Counted from the first letter of the stretch, positions 41,671 to 51,492 are shown. The stretch is DNA of 64,000 nucleotides from Candidatus Saccharibacteria bacterium RIFCSPHIGHO2_12_FULL_44_22 (GCA_001790515.1 MGCS01000004.1:1-64000); one strand, 5' to 3'. The notes: generated from the sequence alone by a model not told the origin. A program made the numbers and translations.

Positions 41671-42549
41671 ATGCCGAACTATGTTGTTGCAGTCAGTGGC
41701 GGAATCGATTCGATGGTGTTATTGGATGCGCTACAAACCAACCGCACTATCGGAGGTATTGATCCATGGAAGCAGCTTGCAAAAGCCGACCTAATCATTG
41801 CTCATTTTGATCATGGTATCAGGCAAGATTCGCGACAAGATGCGCGGTTCGTCGCAAGCGTCGCTGAGCGTATGGGTATACTGTTTGAATCGGCACGTGA
41901 AGAACTAGGCCAAGGTGCAAGTGAAGAACTAGCACGCGATCGTCGCTATGTATTTTTGAGGTCAGTCGCCCAAAAACACAACGCACAATTGATCACCGCC
42001 CATCATGAAGGCGATGTCGGTGAAACAATCGCTATTAATCTGACACGTGGCACGGGATGGCGTGGCGTGGCGGTACTCGACACGCCTGGGGTTAATCGAC
42101 CGCTACTGTGCGTGACAAAACAAGAAATCAGAGAGTATGCAGATGCACATTCGATTCTATGGCATGAAGATAGTACGAATACCGACACGCGGTATTTACG
42201 AAATGCATTACGTCAAAAAATGGCCGAATCTGATGATGTGATACGTCAATTGGCCGCTCTACGAAGTCGACAAATAGAGATTAAGCGACATGTTGATAGT
42301 GAGACAGAACGCTTTATTTCTACAGTGTCACATTCACGCTATTTCTTTGGTCATTGCGGTGACGCGGTTGCAGTCGAGTTGTTGCGAGCTATTTGTATGA
42401 GGGACGGCGGAGGGAATAGCTTGACGATTCCGCAGCGTCTGCGAGTACTTCATGCTATTAAAGTAGCAAAACCAGGGACGGTCATCGAAGCTGGCGATGG
42501 TGTGTTGGTTCGGTTTACACGAGCTGAATTTGTTGTGGCCAAGGCGTGA
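41671..42549 (+). CDS. tilS: tRNA(Ile)-lysidine synthase
   Basis: A 292-residue N-type ATP pyrophosphatase. Motif SGGIDSM near residues 9-15, AHFDHGIRQDS near 46, TAHHEGDVGETI near 110 (family form AHHxDDxxET), and STNTDTRYLRN near 165 (family form DxSNxDxxxxRN). It modifies C34 of tRNA-Ile2(CAU), present at 10514-10589, so that it reads AUA. The protein is shorter than E. coli TilS and lacks the C-terminal domains, like other small-genome forms. ATG 41671 gives the canonical start MPNYVVAVSGG. Confidence 0.93.
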   Translation: MPNYVVAVSGGIDSMVLLDALQTNRTIGGIDPWKQLAKADLIIAHFDHGIRQDSRQDARFVASVAERMGILFESAREELGQGASEELARDRRYVFLRSVAQKHNAQLITAHHEGDVGETIAINLTRGTGWRGVAVLDTPGVNRPLLCVTKQEIREYADAHSILWHEDSTNTDTRYLRNALRQKMAESDDVIRQLAALRSRQIEIKRHVDSETERFISTVSHSRYFFGHCGDAVAVELLRAICMRDGGGNSLTIPQRLRVLHAIKVAKPGTVIEAGDGVLVRFTRAEFVVAKA

Positions 42550-42619
42550 AAAGTGCTATTATGATGGGAGTGGGAATTTTCTATCGTATGTGAGTTCAGA
42601 AAGGAACAGTAACGACAGT

Positions 42620-44491
42620 ATGGCAACAAAAAGCAAGTCACCAAAAAACAAATCTTCCAATTGGATTCGCCTCGGGCTTTTCTGGGCTATTGTTGTTATC
42701 GGCGTTTTAACGATTATTGCAGTCGTATCGCCACAGACAGCCCTTAAGGATGTCCCATTATCAGAAGTAATCAAGCGCGCTAATAACGGTCAGATCGCAC
42801 GTATTGATATTCAGGGAAACTCTATTAAAGTAACACCGAAGGGTTCGAATGAGCCAACAGAGACATCGTTCAAAGACGGTGGGAGTAGTATTTACGAACA
42901 GGGATTGAAGCAGGATAGCGGCGCAACGGTCAATGTCATGCCGCCAGCGCAAACAGGCGAGATTCTTTGGAATATCGCGATTATTGTGATTCCGGTGCTC
43001 ATTATTGTTGGATTCTTTCTGTTTATGATGCGTCAAGCACAGGGTCAGAACAATCAAGCGATGGGATTTGGCAAATCAAAAGCAAAGCTGTATGGACTTG
43101 ATAAAGAAAAAGTTGTCTTTGATGATATTGCCGGTAACGAAAGTGCCAAGCAAGATCTGGAAGAAGTTGTTGATTTCTTGAAACATCCAAAAAAATACGA
43201 AGAACTTGGCGCAAAGATTCCAAAAGGTGTGCTGCTGGTCGGTAACCCAGGTACCGGTAAAACGATGCTGGCACGCGCTGTTGCGGGTGAGGCTAATGTA
43301 CCGTTCTTTAGTATATCTGGGTCTGAGTTTGTCGAAATGTTTGTTGGTGTTGGTGCTAGCCGTGTTCGTGATTTGTTTGCAAAAGCCAAAAAGAACTCAC
43401 CGGCAATCATCTTTATCGACGAAATTGACGCCGTAGGTCGCAAACGTGGTAGTGGTATGGGCGGTGGTCATGATGAACGCGAACAAACGCTTAATCAGAT
43501 ATTGGTAGAAATGGATGGATTTGAGACGGGCACGAATGTGATCGTTCTAGCCGCAACAAACCGTGCGGACGTATTGGATCCTGCGTTGCTACGACCAGGC
43601 CGATTTGATCGCCGTACAAATATCCTGTTGCCAGAACGACGAGACCGCGAAGCAATTTTGAAAGTTCATTTCAAAAAGAAGCCAACCGATAGTACTGTAA
43701 ACCTTGATAAACTAGCGGCAAAGACTGCAGGATCGAGCGGTGCCGACCTTGCAAACATCGCCAACGAAGCAGCAATTATTGCAGCACGTGCAAATCGCAA
43801 GAAAATCACGAACGATGATCTGACAGAAGCATTCGAAAAGGTTGCGATTGGACCAGAGCGAAAAGCAAAGGTGATGAGTGATAAGGAAAAAGAGCTCACA
43901 GCGTATCATGAAGCTGGGCATGCGATCGTCGGTCATATTTTGCCTGATAGTGATCCTGTTCATAAGGTTACGATTATTCCACGCGGTGGAACTGGTGGTG
44001 TGACATGGTTCTTGCCGCCAGAAGACAAGAGCTACACAAATGTCTACGAATTCAAAGATATCTTAGCGCGGGCTATGGGTGGTCGTGTTGCCGAAAAGAT
44101 TCTGTATGGTGCGGATGGTATTACGACTGGTGCTGGGTCTGACTTGCGCAAAGCAACTGAAATCGCACGAGACATGATTATCGAACAGGGTATGGGTACG
44201 AAATTACGTGACCAAGTATTCCATGACGATAACGGTGGCATGGTGTTCGATAAGATGACACATGAGCGTCCATACAGTGATGACACTGCGAAAGAAATTG
44301 ACAAAGAAGTAGAGCAGTTGATCAAAGAAGCATCTCGTCGTGCCGAGGTGGTGATTATGCAAAACCGAAAGAGCTTGGATAAACTTGCGGCTGCACTACT
44401 GGAAGAAGAAACGATCAACGAAGAGCGTGTGAATGAACTTCTAAAGGAATCGAAACTGCCAAAAGAAGCGCAGCTATATGCAGCTGCATAA
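42620..44491 (+). CDS. ftsH: ATP-dependent zinc metalloprotease FtsH
   Basis: A 623-residue membrane AAA protease. Two membrane helices (about 20-38 and 112-135) flank a small external domain. Walker A is GNPGTGKT near 208 (Pro-Pro is usual; Asn-Pro here), Walker [32 protein letters not shown], and zinc site HEAGH at 430-434. It degrades misfolded membrane and regulatory proteins. ATG 42620 follows AAAGGA. It lies between tilS and murJ in one direction, matching the common tilS-ftsH pairing. Confidence 0.96.
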   Translation: MATKSKSPKNKSSNWIRLGLFWAIVVIGVLTIIAVVSPQTALKDVPLSEVIKRANNGQIARIDIQGNSIKVTPKGSNEPTETSFKDGGSSIYEQGLKQDSGATVNVMPPAQTGEILWNIAIIVIPVLIIVGFFLFMMRQAQGQNNQAMGFGKSKAKLYGLDKEKVVFDDIAGNESAKQDLEEVVDFLKHPKKYEELGAKIPKGVLLVGNPGTGKTMLARAVAGEANVPFFSISGSEFVEMFVGVGASRVRDLFAKAKKNSPAIIFIDEIDAVGRKRGSGMGGGHDEREQTLNQILVEMDGFETGTNVIVLAATNRADVLDPALLRPGRFDRRTNILLPERRDREAILKVHFKKKPTDSTVNLDKLAAKTAGSSGADLANIANEAAIIAARANRKKITNDDLTEAFEKVAIGPERKAKVMSDKEKELTAYHEAGHAIVGHILPDSDPVHKVTIIPRGGTGGVTWFLPPEDKSYTNVYEFKDILARAMGGRVAEKILYGADGITTGAGSDLRKATEIARDMIIEQGMGTKLRDQVFHDDNGGMVFDKMTHERPYSDDTAKEIDKEVEQLIKEASRRAEVVIMQNRKSLDKLAAALLEEETINEERVNELLKESKLPKEAQLYAAA

Positions 44492-44505
44492 TCTAGAGAC
44501 TATCT

Positions 44506-46149
44506 ATGAGTAGAATGCGGAGTGTGGTCGCGAGAGCTAATAAGCAGCTAACTGTCCAGTTGGCTGCTACTCTATTGGCTGGATCGACACTTGTTTCGTT
44601 AGTTCTCGGACTGTTCAGAGATCGTCTGCTGAACAGTGCGTACCTGCCGACAGAATCGGCCGGACTTCCTGGGTATCCATCTGGGATTGATGCGTATACG
44701 GCTGCATTTATGGTACCCGATTTTATGTTCTTTATATTGGTATCTGGTGCGCTAAGTGTGACATTTATTCCTGTGTTTAATCAGCGTCTGGGTGCTGGTA
44801 ACAAAAAGTCCGCATGGGAATTGTCAACGAGCATGATTAATTTCATGGCGCTGATTACGCTTGTCACGAGTGTATTGATTATTATTTTTGCTGATCCGCT
44901 GATCCGCTATGTGATCGCTCCTGGCCTGAATGAATCAGCGATGGGGTTGGCGATCAGCATGACCAGAGTCATTGCGGTAAATCCGTTTCTGTTTGCCATC
45001 GCAACGGTGATCGCAAGTATTCAGCAGGCAGTTGGGCGGTTTACATTTTATGCGCTCGCACCAACAATATACAACATTGGTATTATCATTGGGTTGCTTG
45101 TATTTACCAATGGTATTACTATTTTTGGCTGGGAGGTTTTCGAGGGTGGCATTATGGGAGTTGCACTTGGTGTGGTGCTGGGTTCAATCATGCAGCTTAT
45201 CGTCAGTAGTATTGGCCTGCTTGGACTCGGGTTTGATTACAGGTTCAAGATCTACTGGAAAAACAAAGGGTTTAGAAAAGTCTTATCGTTACTACCTGCA
45301 CGCTCACTTGACCAAGGAATGGACTATTTGGTGGGGATTGTCGAAACTAACCTGGCGTCACGTATGGCCGAAGGGACGCTGCGTATCTATAATCAGGCAA
45401 CGACACTGCATATGGCACCAATCAATCTGATTGGCGTAGCGATCAGTACGGCGGCATTTCCAAAGATGACTGAGCGCCTTAGTCAAGGTCGACCTGATTT
45501 GTTCCGCTCAGAACTTCAAACGATACTACGGGTGATCATATGGTTGGCGATGCCGGTCGCCGCAGTGACGTTTTTTGCGCGAGGTTATTTAGCGAACTTC
45601 ATGAAAAATGGTGGCGAACCGCTGATGGCTGGACTGCTGGGTGCATTAGTTGTTGCGATTTTGTTTCGTTCAATATATTTTATTGCGGCACGAAGTTTTT
45701 ATGCACAGCAAGATACAAAAACGCCCCTCATCATATCTATTTTTGCAATCACGCTGAATATAACACTGGCCGTCTGGTTTACGATGAAGCATGGGATGGG
45801 TGCGTATGGCTTGGCGTACGCACAGTCGATCGTGTCGGTGTTTGAAGTGTTGATACTATTCGCTGTCATGCAAGTCCGTATCAAGGGCATCTTTGATGCT
45901 CCACTGCTACGTGCAATTTGGCGGATGTTCCTTGCGACATTGGTGATGAGTGTTGCGAGCTATACGACGCTTCAAATATTCCAGCTTCAAAACAACGACC
46001 AAAGTTTCTTTGCGACATTCCCGAAGTTCGTTATTATTGTCGTTGTGAGTGCGATTGTCTACCTGGGGATGAGTAAGCTGCTTAAATTAGGTGAAGCCGA
46101 CCCAGTTATTTCGCGGCTTAGGCAGTTGTTGTTTGCGCGTGCTCGCTAA
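44506..46149 (+). CDS. murJ: Lipid II flippase MurJ (MviN family)
   Basis: A 547-residue protein with about 14 membrane helices. The start LAATLLAGSTLVSLVLGLFRDRL is the MviN helix 1 region with the conserved Arg pair; FFILVSGALSVTFIPVFNQ and RSIYFIAARSFYAQQDTKTPL are typical for helices 2 and 10-11. It exposes lipid-linked peptidoglycan precursor on the outer face, fitting murC in the same window. It follows ftsH by 14 bp. Confidence 0.92.
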   Translation: MSRMRSVVARANKQLTVQLAATLLAGSTLVSLVLGLFRDRLLNSAYLPTESAGLPGYPSGIDAYTAAFMVPDFMFFILVSGALSVTFIPVFNQRLGAGNKKSAWELSTSMINFMALITLVTSVLIIIFADPLIRYVIAPGLNESAMGLAISMTRVIAVNPFLFAIATVIASIQQAVGRFTFYALAPTIYNIGIIIGLLVFTNGITIFGWEVFEGGIMGVALGVVLGSIMQLIVSSIGLLGLGFDYRFKIYWKNKGFRKVLSLLPARSLDQGMDYLVGIVETNLASRMAEGTLRIYNQATTLHMAPINLIGVAISTAAFPKMTERLSQGRPDLFRSELQTILRVIIWLAMPVAAVTFFARGYLANFMKNGGEPLMAGLLGALVVAILFRSIYFIAARSFYAQQDTKTPLIISIFAITLNITLAVWFTMKHGMGAYGLAYAQSIVSVFEVLILFAVMQVRIKGIFDAPLLRAIWRMFLATLVMSVASYTTLQIFQLQNNDQSFFATFPKFVIIVVVSAIVYLGMSKLLKLGEADPVISRLRQLLFARAR

Positions 46150-46184
46150 CTAACCAATAAACTGGTATAATTAACCTCTAGTAT

Positions 46185-47963
46185 ATGACTCAAGAACAGA
46201 TTAGAAATTTTTGTATTATCGCTCATATCGACCACGGCAAGTCGACGCTTGCTGATCGTATGATGGAAATGACGAGCACCGTCCAAAAACGCGACATGAA
46301 AAGCCAGCTGCTTGATAGTATGGATCTTGAACGTGAAAAGGGAATCACTATCAAATTGGCGCCGGTTCGTATGACGTACAAAGACTACGATCTTAATCTA
46401 ATAGACACACCTGGCCATGTTGACTTTAGTTATGAAGTATCTCGATCTCTAGCGGCGTGCGAGGGTGCTGTCTTGGTTGTTGATGCCAGTCAAGGGATTC
46501 AAGCGCAGACACTTGCGAATGTGTATCTGGCGCTTGCGGCGGACTTAACGATTATTCCAGTGCTAAATAAAATAGATTTGCCAGCGGCGGATGTACCGCG
46601 CGTTAGCGCAGAAATCATTAATTTACTAGGATGCAGTGAATCTGACATTTTAAAAATTAGTGCAAAGACTGGCGAGGGCGTTATTGAAGTGCTTGATGCG
46701 ATTATCGACCGCATCGCACCACCTTCGGGTTACGAAGACTCACCAACCCGTGCGCTTATATTTGATAGCTACTATGACGATTATCGTGGTGTGATTCTGT
46801 ATACTCGCGTAGTCGACGGTACAATAAAAAAAGGTGACACAATTGAAATGCTTGCGACGGGTGCGAGTGGTATTGCATTAGAGGTAGGATCGTTGAATCC
46901 AATGATGACACCAGGTAGCGATATCAGTACGGGTGAGATTGGTTACATCGTGACTAACCTAAAGACGACGCGTGACGCGCGCGTTGGCGACACAGTGACT
47001 GTACGTAGGCACAAAGCCGAAGAGATGCTTCCTGGCTATCGTCAAGTAAAACCATTTGTGTATGCTGGGTTTTTCCCAATTAGCAATGAAGATTACAATG
47101 ATCTCAAAGAGGCGGTTGAAAAACTAAGTCTAAGCGATAGTGCATTGCAATTTGAACCAGAAAACTCACCAGTTTTAGGTTTTGGGGTCAGGATTGGTTT
47201 TCTGGGGTTACTACACATGGATATCGTTCGTGAGCGATTAGAGCGTGAGTATAATTTAGATCTTGTTGTCACAAATCCATCAACTGATTACCAAGTTGTG
47301 TTATCGAGTGGCGATGAACTTGATATTAAATCTGCGTCTGATCTACCTGATGTTAGTAAGATTGATGAAATTCGCGAGCCATGGATCAAAGGCGAAATTG
47401 TCGTTCCAAAAGAATATATTGGATCAGTGATCCAGCTGATCGTGAATAAACGTGGCCAACAAAAGAATCTTAGTTATATTGATGAGCGAGCGTTGATCAG
47501 TTTTGAGGCGCCACTTGCTAATTTGTTGACTGATTTTTATGATCAATTAAAGAGTGTTACTAGCGGTTATGGTAGCTTTAATTACGATCTTGATACGTAT
47601 CGTGTTGAAGATCTTGTTCGTGTTGATTTTTATGTCGCTGGCGAGATTGTTGATGCACTGTCTGTCATGGCACACCGAAGCGAAGCGGACGGGCTTGGCC
47701 GTGTGATCGTTAAAAAACTGAAAGATGTGATTCCGCGGCAAAACTTTCAAGTGAGTCTGCAGGCGGCGATTGGTGGACGGTTTATCGCCCGTGAAGATCT
47801 GAGCGCATATCGAAAAGATGTCACAACTGGGTTGTATGGTGGCGATGTTAGCCGAAAAAAGAAAGTCCTTGCAAAACAGGCAAAAGGTAAAAAGCGCATG
47901 AAGCGATTTGGCAAAGTGGATATTCCTTCCGAAGCATTTACGGTGATGCTAAAGCGCGAGTAG
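46185..47963 (+). CDS. lepA: Elongation factor 4 (LepA)
   Basis: A 592-residue translational GTPase. G1 AHIDHGKST near 11, G3 DTPGHVDF near 76, G4 NKIDLP. The LepA-specific C-terminal domain is present (GLYGGDVSRKKKVLAKQAKGKKRMK). LepA acts on stalled or initiating ribosomes. TATAAT lies 14 nt before the ATG and no Shine-Dalgarno is evident. Length and motif set are standard for the family. Confidence 0.96.
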   Translation: MTQEQIRNFCIIAHIDHGKSTLADRMMEMTSTVQKRDMKSQLLDSMDLEREKGITIKLAPVRMTYKDYDLNLIDTPGHVDFSYEVSRSLAACEGAVLVVDASQGIQAQTLANVYLALAADLTIIPVLNKIDLPAADVPRVSAEIINLLGCSESDILKISAKTGEGVIEVLDAIIDRIAPPSGYEDSPTRALIFDSYYDDYRGVILYTRVVDGTIKKGDTIEMLATGASGIALEVGSLNPMMTPGSDISTGEIGYIVTNLKTTRDARVGDTVTVRRHKAEEMLPGYRQVKPFVYAGFFPISNEDYNDLKEAVEKLSLSDSALQFEPENSPVLGFGVRIGFLGLLHMDIVRERLEREYNLDLVVTNPSTDYQVVLSSGDELDIKSASDLPDVSKIDEIREPWIKGEIVVPKEYIGSVIQLIVNKRGQQKNLSYIDERALISFEAPLANLLTDFYDQLKSVTSGYGSFNYDLDTYRVEDLVRVDFYVAGEIVDALSVMAHRSEADGLGRVIVKKLKDVIPRQNFQVSLQAAIGGRFIAREDLSAYRKDVTTGLYGGDVSRKKKVLAKQAKGKKRMKRFGKVDIPSEAFTVMLKRE

Positions 47964-47981
47964 CTTTGCTATACTTAAATG

Positions 47982-48695
47982 ATGATAGATATAGAATCTT
48001 TAGTTACATCCTATCAGCCTCCTGCGGAGGCTATTGCGGTAGTGCGTACCACCCGCATTACACTTCTTGTTGGAATTTCAGGAGCAGGAAAAGATACGAT
48101 CAAAACACAACTGCTACAGAATGATGATTATATGGACATTGTGTCGCATACAACCAGGCAACCGCGAAGCAACAATGGCATCGAAGAAGTCGACGGTGTT
48201 GATTATTCATTCATTGATATGGCGGCAGCCGAAAAAATGTTGTTGGACAGTGAATTTATCGAAGCGAAATATGTTCATGGTACTATTTACGGCACATCAA
48301 CTGCTGCTGTCAAAAAAGCATGTGATGCAAAAAAGATTGCAATTACTGACGTTGATATACAAGGCGTCGATGAATACAAGGATTTGTCAAATGATGTAAC
48401 GGCACTATTTATTCTTCCACCTGATTATTCAACATGGCGCGGACGGTTGATCGCGCGATATGCGACAGATGCCGCCTTTTTTGATGAATGGCCAAAGCGC
48501 AGAGCAAGTGCCATCAAAGAGCTGACCTACGCGCTGGAAGTGCCGTATTATCACTTTATTATCAATGATGATCTTGATCGTGCCGTGCGTGTTGTCGACG
48601 AGATAGCACATAGAGGAGATGCGTTTAATCGACACGATGACGAAGCAAGACTGGCTGCTCGAGATTTACTTGACGCAATTACTATTGCTGATTAG
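47982..48695 (+). CDS. gmk: Guanylate kinase-like protein
   Basis: A 237-residue P-loop kinase. P-loop GISGAGKDT near 34-42, the GMP-binding region SHTTRQPRSNNGIEEVDGVDYSF near 60-82, and a lid with ARYATDAAFFDEWPKR. The Gmk form is S-TTR-R-GE--G--Y; here GIEEVDGVDY fits. It should phosphorylate GMP to GDP, though the N-terminal 25 residues are an unusual extension. TATACT (47970-47975) ends 6 nt before the ATG at 47982, suggesting a leaderless mRNA; another ATG lies at 47979. Its 3' end overlaps the convergent small surface protein by 14 bp. Confidence 0.82.
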   Translation: MIDIESLVTSYQPPAEAIAVVRTTRITLLVGISGAGKDTIKTQLLQNDDYMDIVSHTTRQPRSNNGIEEVDGVDYSFIDMAAAEKMLLDSEFIEAKYVHGTIYGTSTAAVKKACDAKKIAITDVDIQGVDEYKDLSNDVTALFILPPDYSTWRGRLIARYATDAAFFDEWPKRRASAIKELTYALEVPYYHFIINDDLDRAVRVVDEIAHRGDAFNRHDDEARLAARDLLDAITIAD

Positions 48696-48945
48696 AACGT
48701 TTTTTTCGTACAACGAATGTACTAATGATAACAAGTACGATTGCAAGCGCGATAGGTAAAAGAATACTAAAAGTTCCACCGCTGACAACTTGTTGGAAAA
48801 ATCCTGTGTTTGGTGCGCCCACTGTCGTGGTTGTCCCTGTACCCCCAGTAGCGGTTGTTTCGCAGGTGCCATAAGCGCCGGCTCCATAAGCGCTGTTCGC
48901 GCTGTCTGAACAGTTATATGTTTGTGCGAGTAAAACGTCGTTCAT
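48682..48945 (-). CDS. Small surface protein with APNTG sorting-like signal
   Basis: An 87-residue protein. The first 45 residues are Thr/Gly/Ala-rich with two cysteines (YNCSDSANSAYGAGAYGTCE). Then comes APNTG, a hydrophobic helix (ILLPIALAIVLVIISTFVV) and a basic tail RKKRSNQQ, the three-part plan of a sortase cell-wall sorting signal with Ala in place of Leu. It has no clear N-terminal signal peptide. No sortase is encoded in the window. Alternative: a simple C-tail membrane anchor. Confidence 0.7.
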   Translation of the reverse strand: MNDVLLAQTYNCSDSANSAYGAGAYGTCETTATGGTGTTTTVGAPNTGFFQQVVSGGTFSILLPIALAIVLVIISTFVVRKKRSNQQ

Positions 48946-49043
48946 AATTATTTTAAACCTTTTAGTTGATCCCTCTTCTATTGCTATATTACCACAACCG
49001 TTATATTATCAAAGTACATTTATTTGTAACGAGTGAGGGATTT

Positions 49044-49250
49044 ATGCAATTTACATACTTTGGGGAACTGTTCAATTTGAGCCCAGTAACATTAATCATT
49101 ATTTTAGCAATCTTGCTATTATTATTTGGTGGTAAAAAACTGCCAGAGCTTGCACGTAGTCTTGGTGATTCAGCAAAAGAACTACGAAAAGGGTTGAGCG
49201 ATGATGATGACAAAAAAGCAAAAGCAAAAGCAGACAACAAAGCAGAATAG
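49044..49250 (+). CDS. tatA: Twin-arginine translocase subunit TatA
   Basis: A 68-residue protein: N-terminal membrane helix (LSPVTLIIILAILLLLF) followed by FGGKKLPELARSLGDSAKELRKGLSDD, the TatA/E signature with the FGxxKLPEL hinge, then an amphipathic helix and a charged tail. ATG 49044 follows GAGTGAGGGA. It forms the protein-conducting part of the Tat exporter with TatC, whose gene overlaps by 50 bp in another frame. Confidence 0.95.
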   Translation: MQFTYFGELFNLSPVTLIIILAILLLLFGGKKLPELARSLGDSAKELRKGLSDDDDKKAKAKADNKAE

Positions 49251-50340
49251 TAGCAGGCGATCCGCACCAGAATCTGCCACCGAACTAACCTTCATAGAGC
49301 ATATCCATGAAGTGAGGGGAAGATTGATGTGGATAGTTGCTTCTTTGATTGCTGCATCAACAGTGGCATACCAGTTTCGTGATCAACTGGTTAATGTTAT
49401 TATTGCGCCGCTTCATGGCGAAAAACTAGTCTACCTCAACCCAGGCGGTGGATTCACTTTCATTTTTACAGTATGTCTTTATTTTGGTGCATTGGTGACA
49501 ATTCCGGTCATTATGTATCACCTGTATAGTTTTTTGCAGCCAGTTATTGGTCGTCGCTCTCGACGATTAATGGTTGGTATTGTGTTTACGTCGGTGTTGC
49601 TCGCAGTGATAGGCATAGGGTTTGGCTATATGTTGGTCATTCCGGGAGCGATTCACTTTTTGGGAGGATTTGCCGGCGACTCAATAGTGGCAAATCTGAC
49701 CACCGATTCATATCTCAATTTTACTGTCATGCATTTGTTTGGCATGGCGGCGTTATTCCAGCTACCACTCCTGCTGTTCATCATTGATCACATTCGACCA
49801 CTTCCGCCCGGCATGTTGTTCAGGCTGCAGAGATGGGTGATAGCAGGGTCAATTATTGCCGCAGCTATTATCACTCCAACTCCTGATCCAGCGAACTTGT
49901 TTCTTGTTGCTGTACCAATTATTGGTATTTATCAGATAGGCGTTGTCATTGTGTGGTTACGACGACGATCATATCATGCCGCACGTCGTACTTTGGTGCC
50001 AAAATCTTCCACTACGAGCAGCCGTCTTGCGCCAAAATCGGTCTTAGCTGCTCAGATAGATCTACCAGCACCATCTGAAAGTATGTTAGCAGCGAATCAC
50101 CCTCAGCCTGCAGCGGAAAGCAGCGAGCCGGCTGCTGTCACGTCGCATCAAATAAGACCACTTGCTGGGTCGTCAGTGAAGTCTATGGACGGTATTGCAC
50201 CCAGACCCAGGGTACGTACGACAGTCCCTGCGCTAGCCGTGCCGCAGCGAAACAGCAACCGAACCATTCAGCACGCGAATCGCTCTGCTACCGCGGCGTC
50301 ATCTGGTCGGCGCGTTTCAATGGACGGTATACTCATTTAG
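49201..50340 (+). CDS. tatC: Twin-arginine translocase subunit TatC with long C-terminal tail
   Basis: A 379-residue protein. The core (about 25-255) has six helices and the TatC marks FIEHIHEVRGRLMW, PVIMYHLYSFLQP and ITPTPDPANLFLVAVP. Three ATG codons in tandem (49201, 49204, 49207) lie inside the tatA 3' end, giving a 50-bp overlap; the basic lysine/glutamine-rich first 20 residues are probably a by-product of this overlap. The tail of about 120 residues is disordered, Ala/Ser/Pro-rich and basic, and carries SMDGI twice (KSMDGIAPRPR, RRVSMDGILI), unusual for TatC. Confidence 0.92.
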   Translation: MMMTKKQKQKQTTKQNSSRRSAPESATELTFIEHIHEVRGRLMWIVASLIAASTVAYQFRDQLVNVIIAPLHGEKLVYLNPGGGFTFIFTVCLYFGALVTIPVIMYHLYSFLQPVIGRRSRRLMVGIVFTSVLLAVIGIGFGYMLVIPGAIHFLGGFAGDSIVANLTTDSYLNFTVMHLFGMAALFQLPLLLFIIDHIRPLPPGMLFRLQRWVIAGSIIAAAIITPTPDPANLFLVAVPIIGIYQIGVVIVWLRRRSYHAARRTLVPKSSTTSSRLAPKSVLAAQIDLPAPSESMLAANHPQPAAESSEPAAVTSHQIRPLAGSSVKSMDGIAPRPRVRTTVPALAVPQRNSNRTIQHANRSATAASSGRRVSMDGILI

Positions 50341-50407
50341 CCATTGACACGATCTACCAGAGGGTGTTCAATATAAACATAAGTAATAAAATAAAAAGGT
50401 GTATGAT

Positions 50408-50629
50408 ATGTTCAAGAACGAATTAAACACATTACTGACAAAAAAGATGGATCGTAAAGATTTCCTAAAACATGTTGGTGTTGGTGTGGTCGCAGCAGTA
50501 GGTTTATCATCAATTTTGAAGGCTGTTAGCTCAACTGGCGCTCCAGCTACTTCAAACTCATCAGCAAATACGAATAGCTCATCACTTGGCTATGGTAGCT
50601 CTGCTTACGGTGGCACTAAGCAGTCGTAG
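50408..50629 (+). CDS. Small exported protein with Tat-like signal
   Basis: A 73-residue protein directly after tatC. The N-terminus has MDRKDFLKHVG followed by a hydrophobic VGVVAAVGLSSIL, a Tat-type signal with Arg-Lys in place of Arg-Arg and the usual Phe-Leu-Lys. The mature part is Ser/Asn/Thr-rich and ends LGYGSSAYGGTKQS; the YGSSAYG string resembles SAYGAGAYG in the surface protein at 48682. Its position beside tatA-tatC supports Tat export. Function unknown. An in-frame ATG at 50399 is too close to its Shine-Dalgarno. Confidence 0.7.
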   Translation: MFKNELNTLLTKKMDRKDFLKHVGVGVVAAVGLSSILKAVSSTGAPATSNSSANTNSSSLGYGSSAYGGTKQS

Positions 50630-50637
50630 TCTCTGCA

Positions 50638-50724
50638 ATGATTAAATATTACGTTCTTGTCGTTGCTTTGTTGTTTTGCATCGCACTCGCACTTAGGGTG
50701 GTATTAAAAGAATCTAAAGATTAG
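50638..50724 (+). CDS. Tiny membrane peptide
   Basis: A 28-residue ORF (MIKYYVLVVALLFCIALAL then RVVLKESKD): one hydrophobic helix and a short charged tail. It begins 9 bp after the preceding stop, with the weak AGTCTCTGCA upstream. It could be a genuine small membrane protein, but coding evidence is only the composition. Confidence 0.4.
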   Translation: MIKYYVLVVALLFCIALALRVVLKESKD

Positions 50725-50727
50725 ATC

Positions 50728-50754
50728 CTAGCACTCTACTTGATGGAGTGCTAG
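50728..50754 (+). promoter_or_regulatory. CIRCE operator of hrcA-grpE with built-in -35
   Basis: CTAGCACTC, a 9-nt centre and GAGTGCTAG, the inverted repeat bound by HrcA. The centre contains TTGATG (50740-50745), which with a 17-bp spacer faces TATACT (50763-50768), so HrcA binding would cover the -35. The -10 ends 6 nt before the hrcA ATG. Confidence 0.92.
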
Positions 50755-50774
50755 TTTTGCGTTATACTAGGAGC

Positions 50775-51491
50775 ATGACAGATCGTCAGATTCAGATACT
50801 TGCAGCGGTTATCGAACAGTACGCAGAAATTGCCGTACCTGTCGGTAGTGTCATGCTTGCCAAATTGTTCAATGTTTCAAGTGCAACTATTCGTAGTGAA
50901 ATGGCGCGACTTGAGGAAATGGGTATGATCCAGCAGCCGCATACGAGTGCTGGGCGAATTCCAACAGACCAAGGGTATCGATTTTATGTAAATACGCTCA
51001 ATGAAGCGCATGCCAACGAGGCGCCACAGTCATTGCTTCTTGATCGCGGTGCGAGGGCGATTGAGGCACGTGTGAATACGCATGGCGACAAAGCAGATAG
51101 GGCGATTCGTAGTGCCGTTGATAGTCTTGTCGAACTTACTCAAAACCTAGGTATTGCAACAATTGGCGACCAGCTATACATGAATGGCATAGGCAATCTA
51201 TTTAGTCAGCCGGAATTCATGCAAGGCAACCACACACAGGCAGTTGCCCGATTGCTCGATAATCTTGAACCATGGCTGCGTGAAGCTGCGCCGAACGAAC
51301 CATTAAACGTCTACATTGGCGCCGAAAACCCGATTGGCAAAACAAGCGGCGCGACACTTATTATTAGCCGCTTCCGTTCACCATATAGCGACAGAAGTTA
51401 TATCGGCGTGCTAGGACCGACCAGACAAAGCTACGGCAAAGTAATGCGACTCGTACGTCATGCTGGTGCGATGTTGGAAGAGGTGCTGTAA
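50775..51491 (+). CDS. hrcA: Heat-shock repressor HrcA
   Basis: A 238-residue repressor, shorter than the usual 340. The winged-helix domain is intact: RQIQILAAVIEQYAEIAVPVGS then LFNVSSATIRSEMARLEEMGMIQQPHTSAGRIPTDQGYRFYV. The C-terminal GAF-like domain is reduced, ending GPTRQSYGKVMRLVRHAGAMLEEVL, which keeps the GPxRxxY motif. It represses its own operon and, by the CIRCE sites, dnaK. With the -10 only 6 nt away the transcript should start at the ATG, so the AGGAG between them is not part of the mRNA. Confidence 0.95.
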   Translation: MTDRQIQILAAVIEQYAEIAVPVGSVMLAKLFNVSSATIRSEMARLEEMGMIQQPHTSAGRIPTDQGYRFYVNTLNEAHANEAPQSLLLDRGARAIEARVNTHGDKADRAIRSAVDSLVELTQNLGIATIGDQLYMNGIGNLFSQPEFMQGNHTQAVARLLDNLEPWLREAAPNEPLNVYIGAENPIGKTSGATLIISRFRSPYSDRSYIGVLGPTRQSYGKVMRLVRHAGAMLEEVL

Positions 51492-51492
51492 T

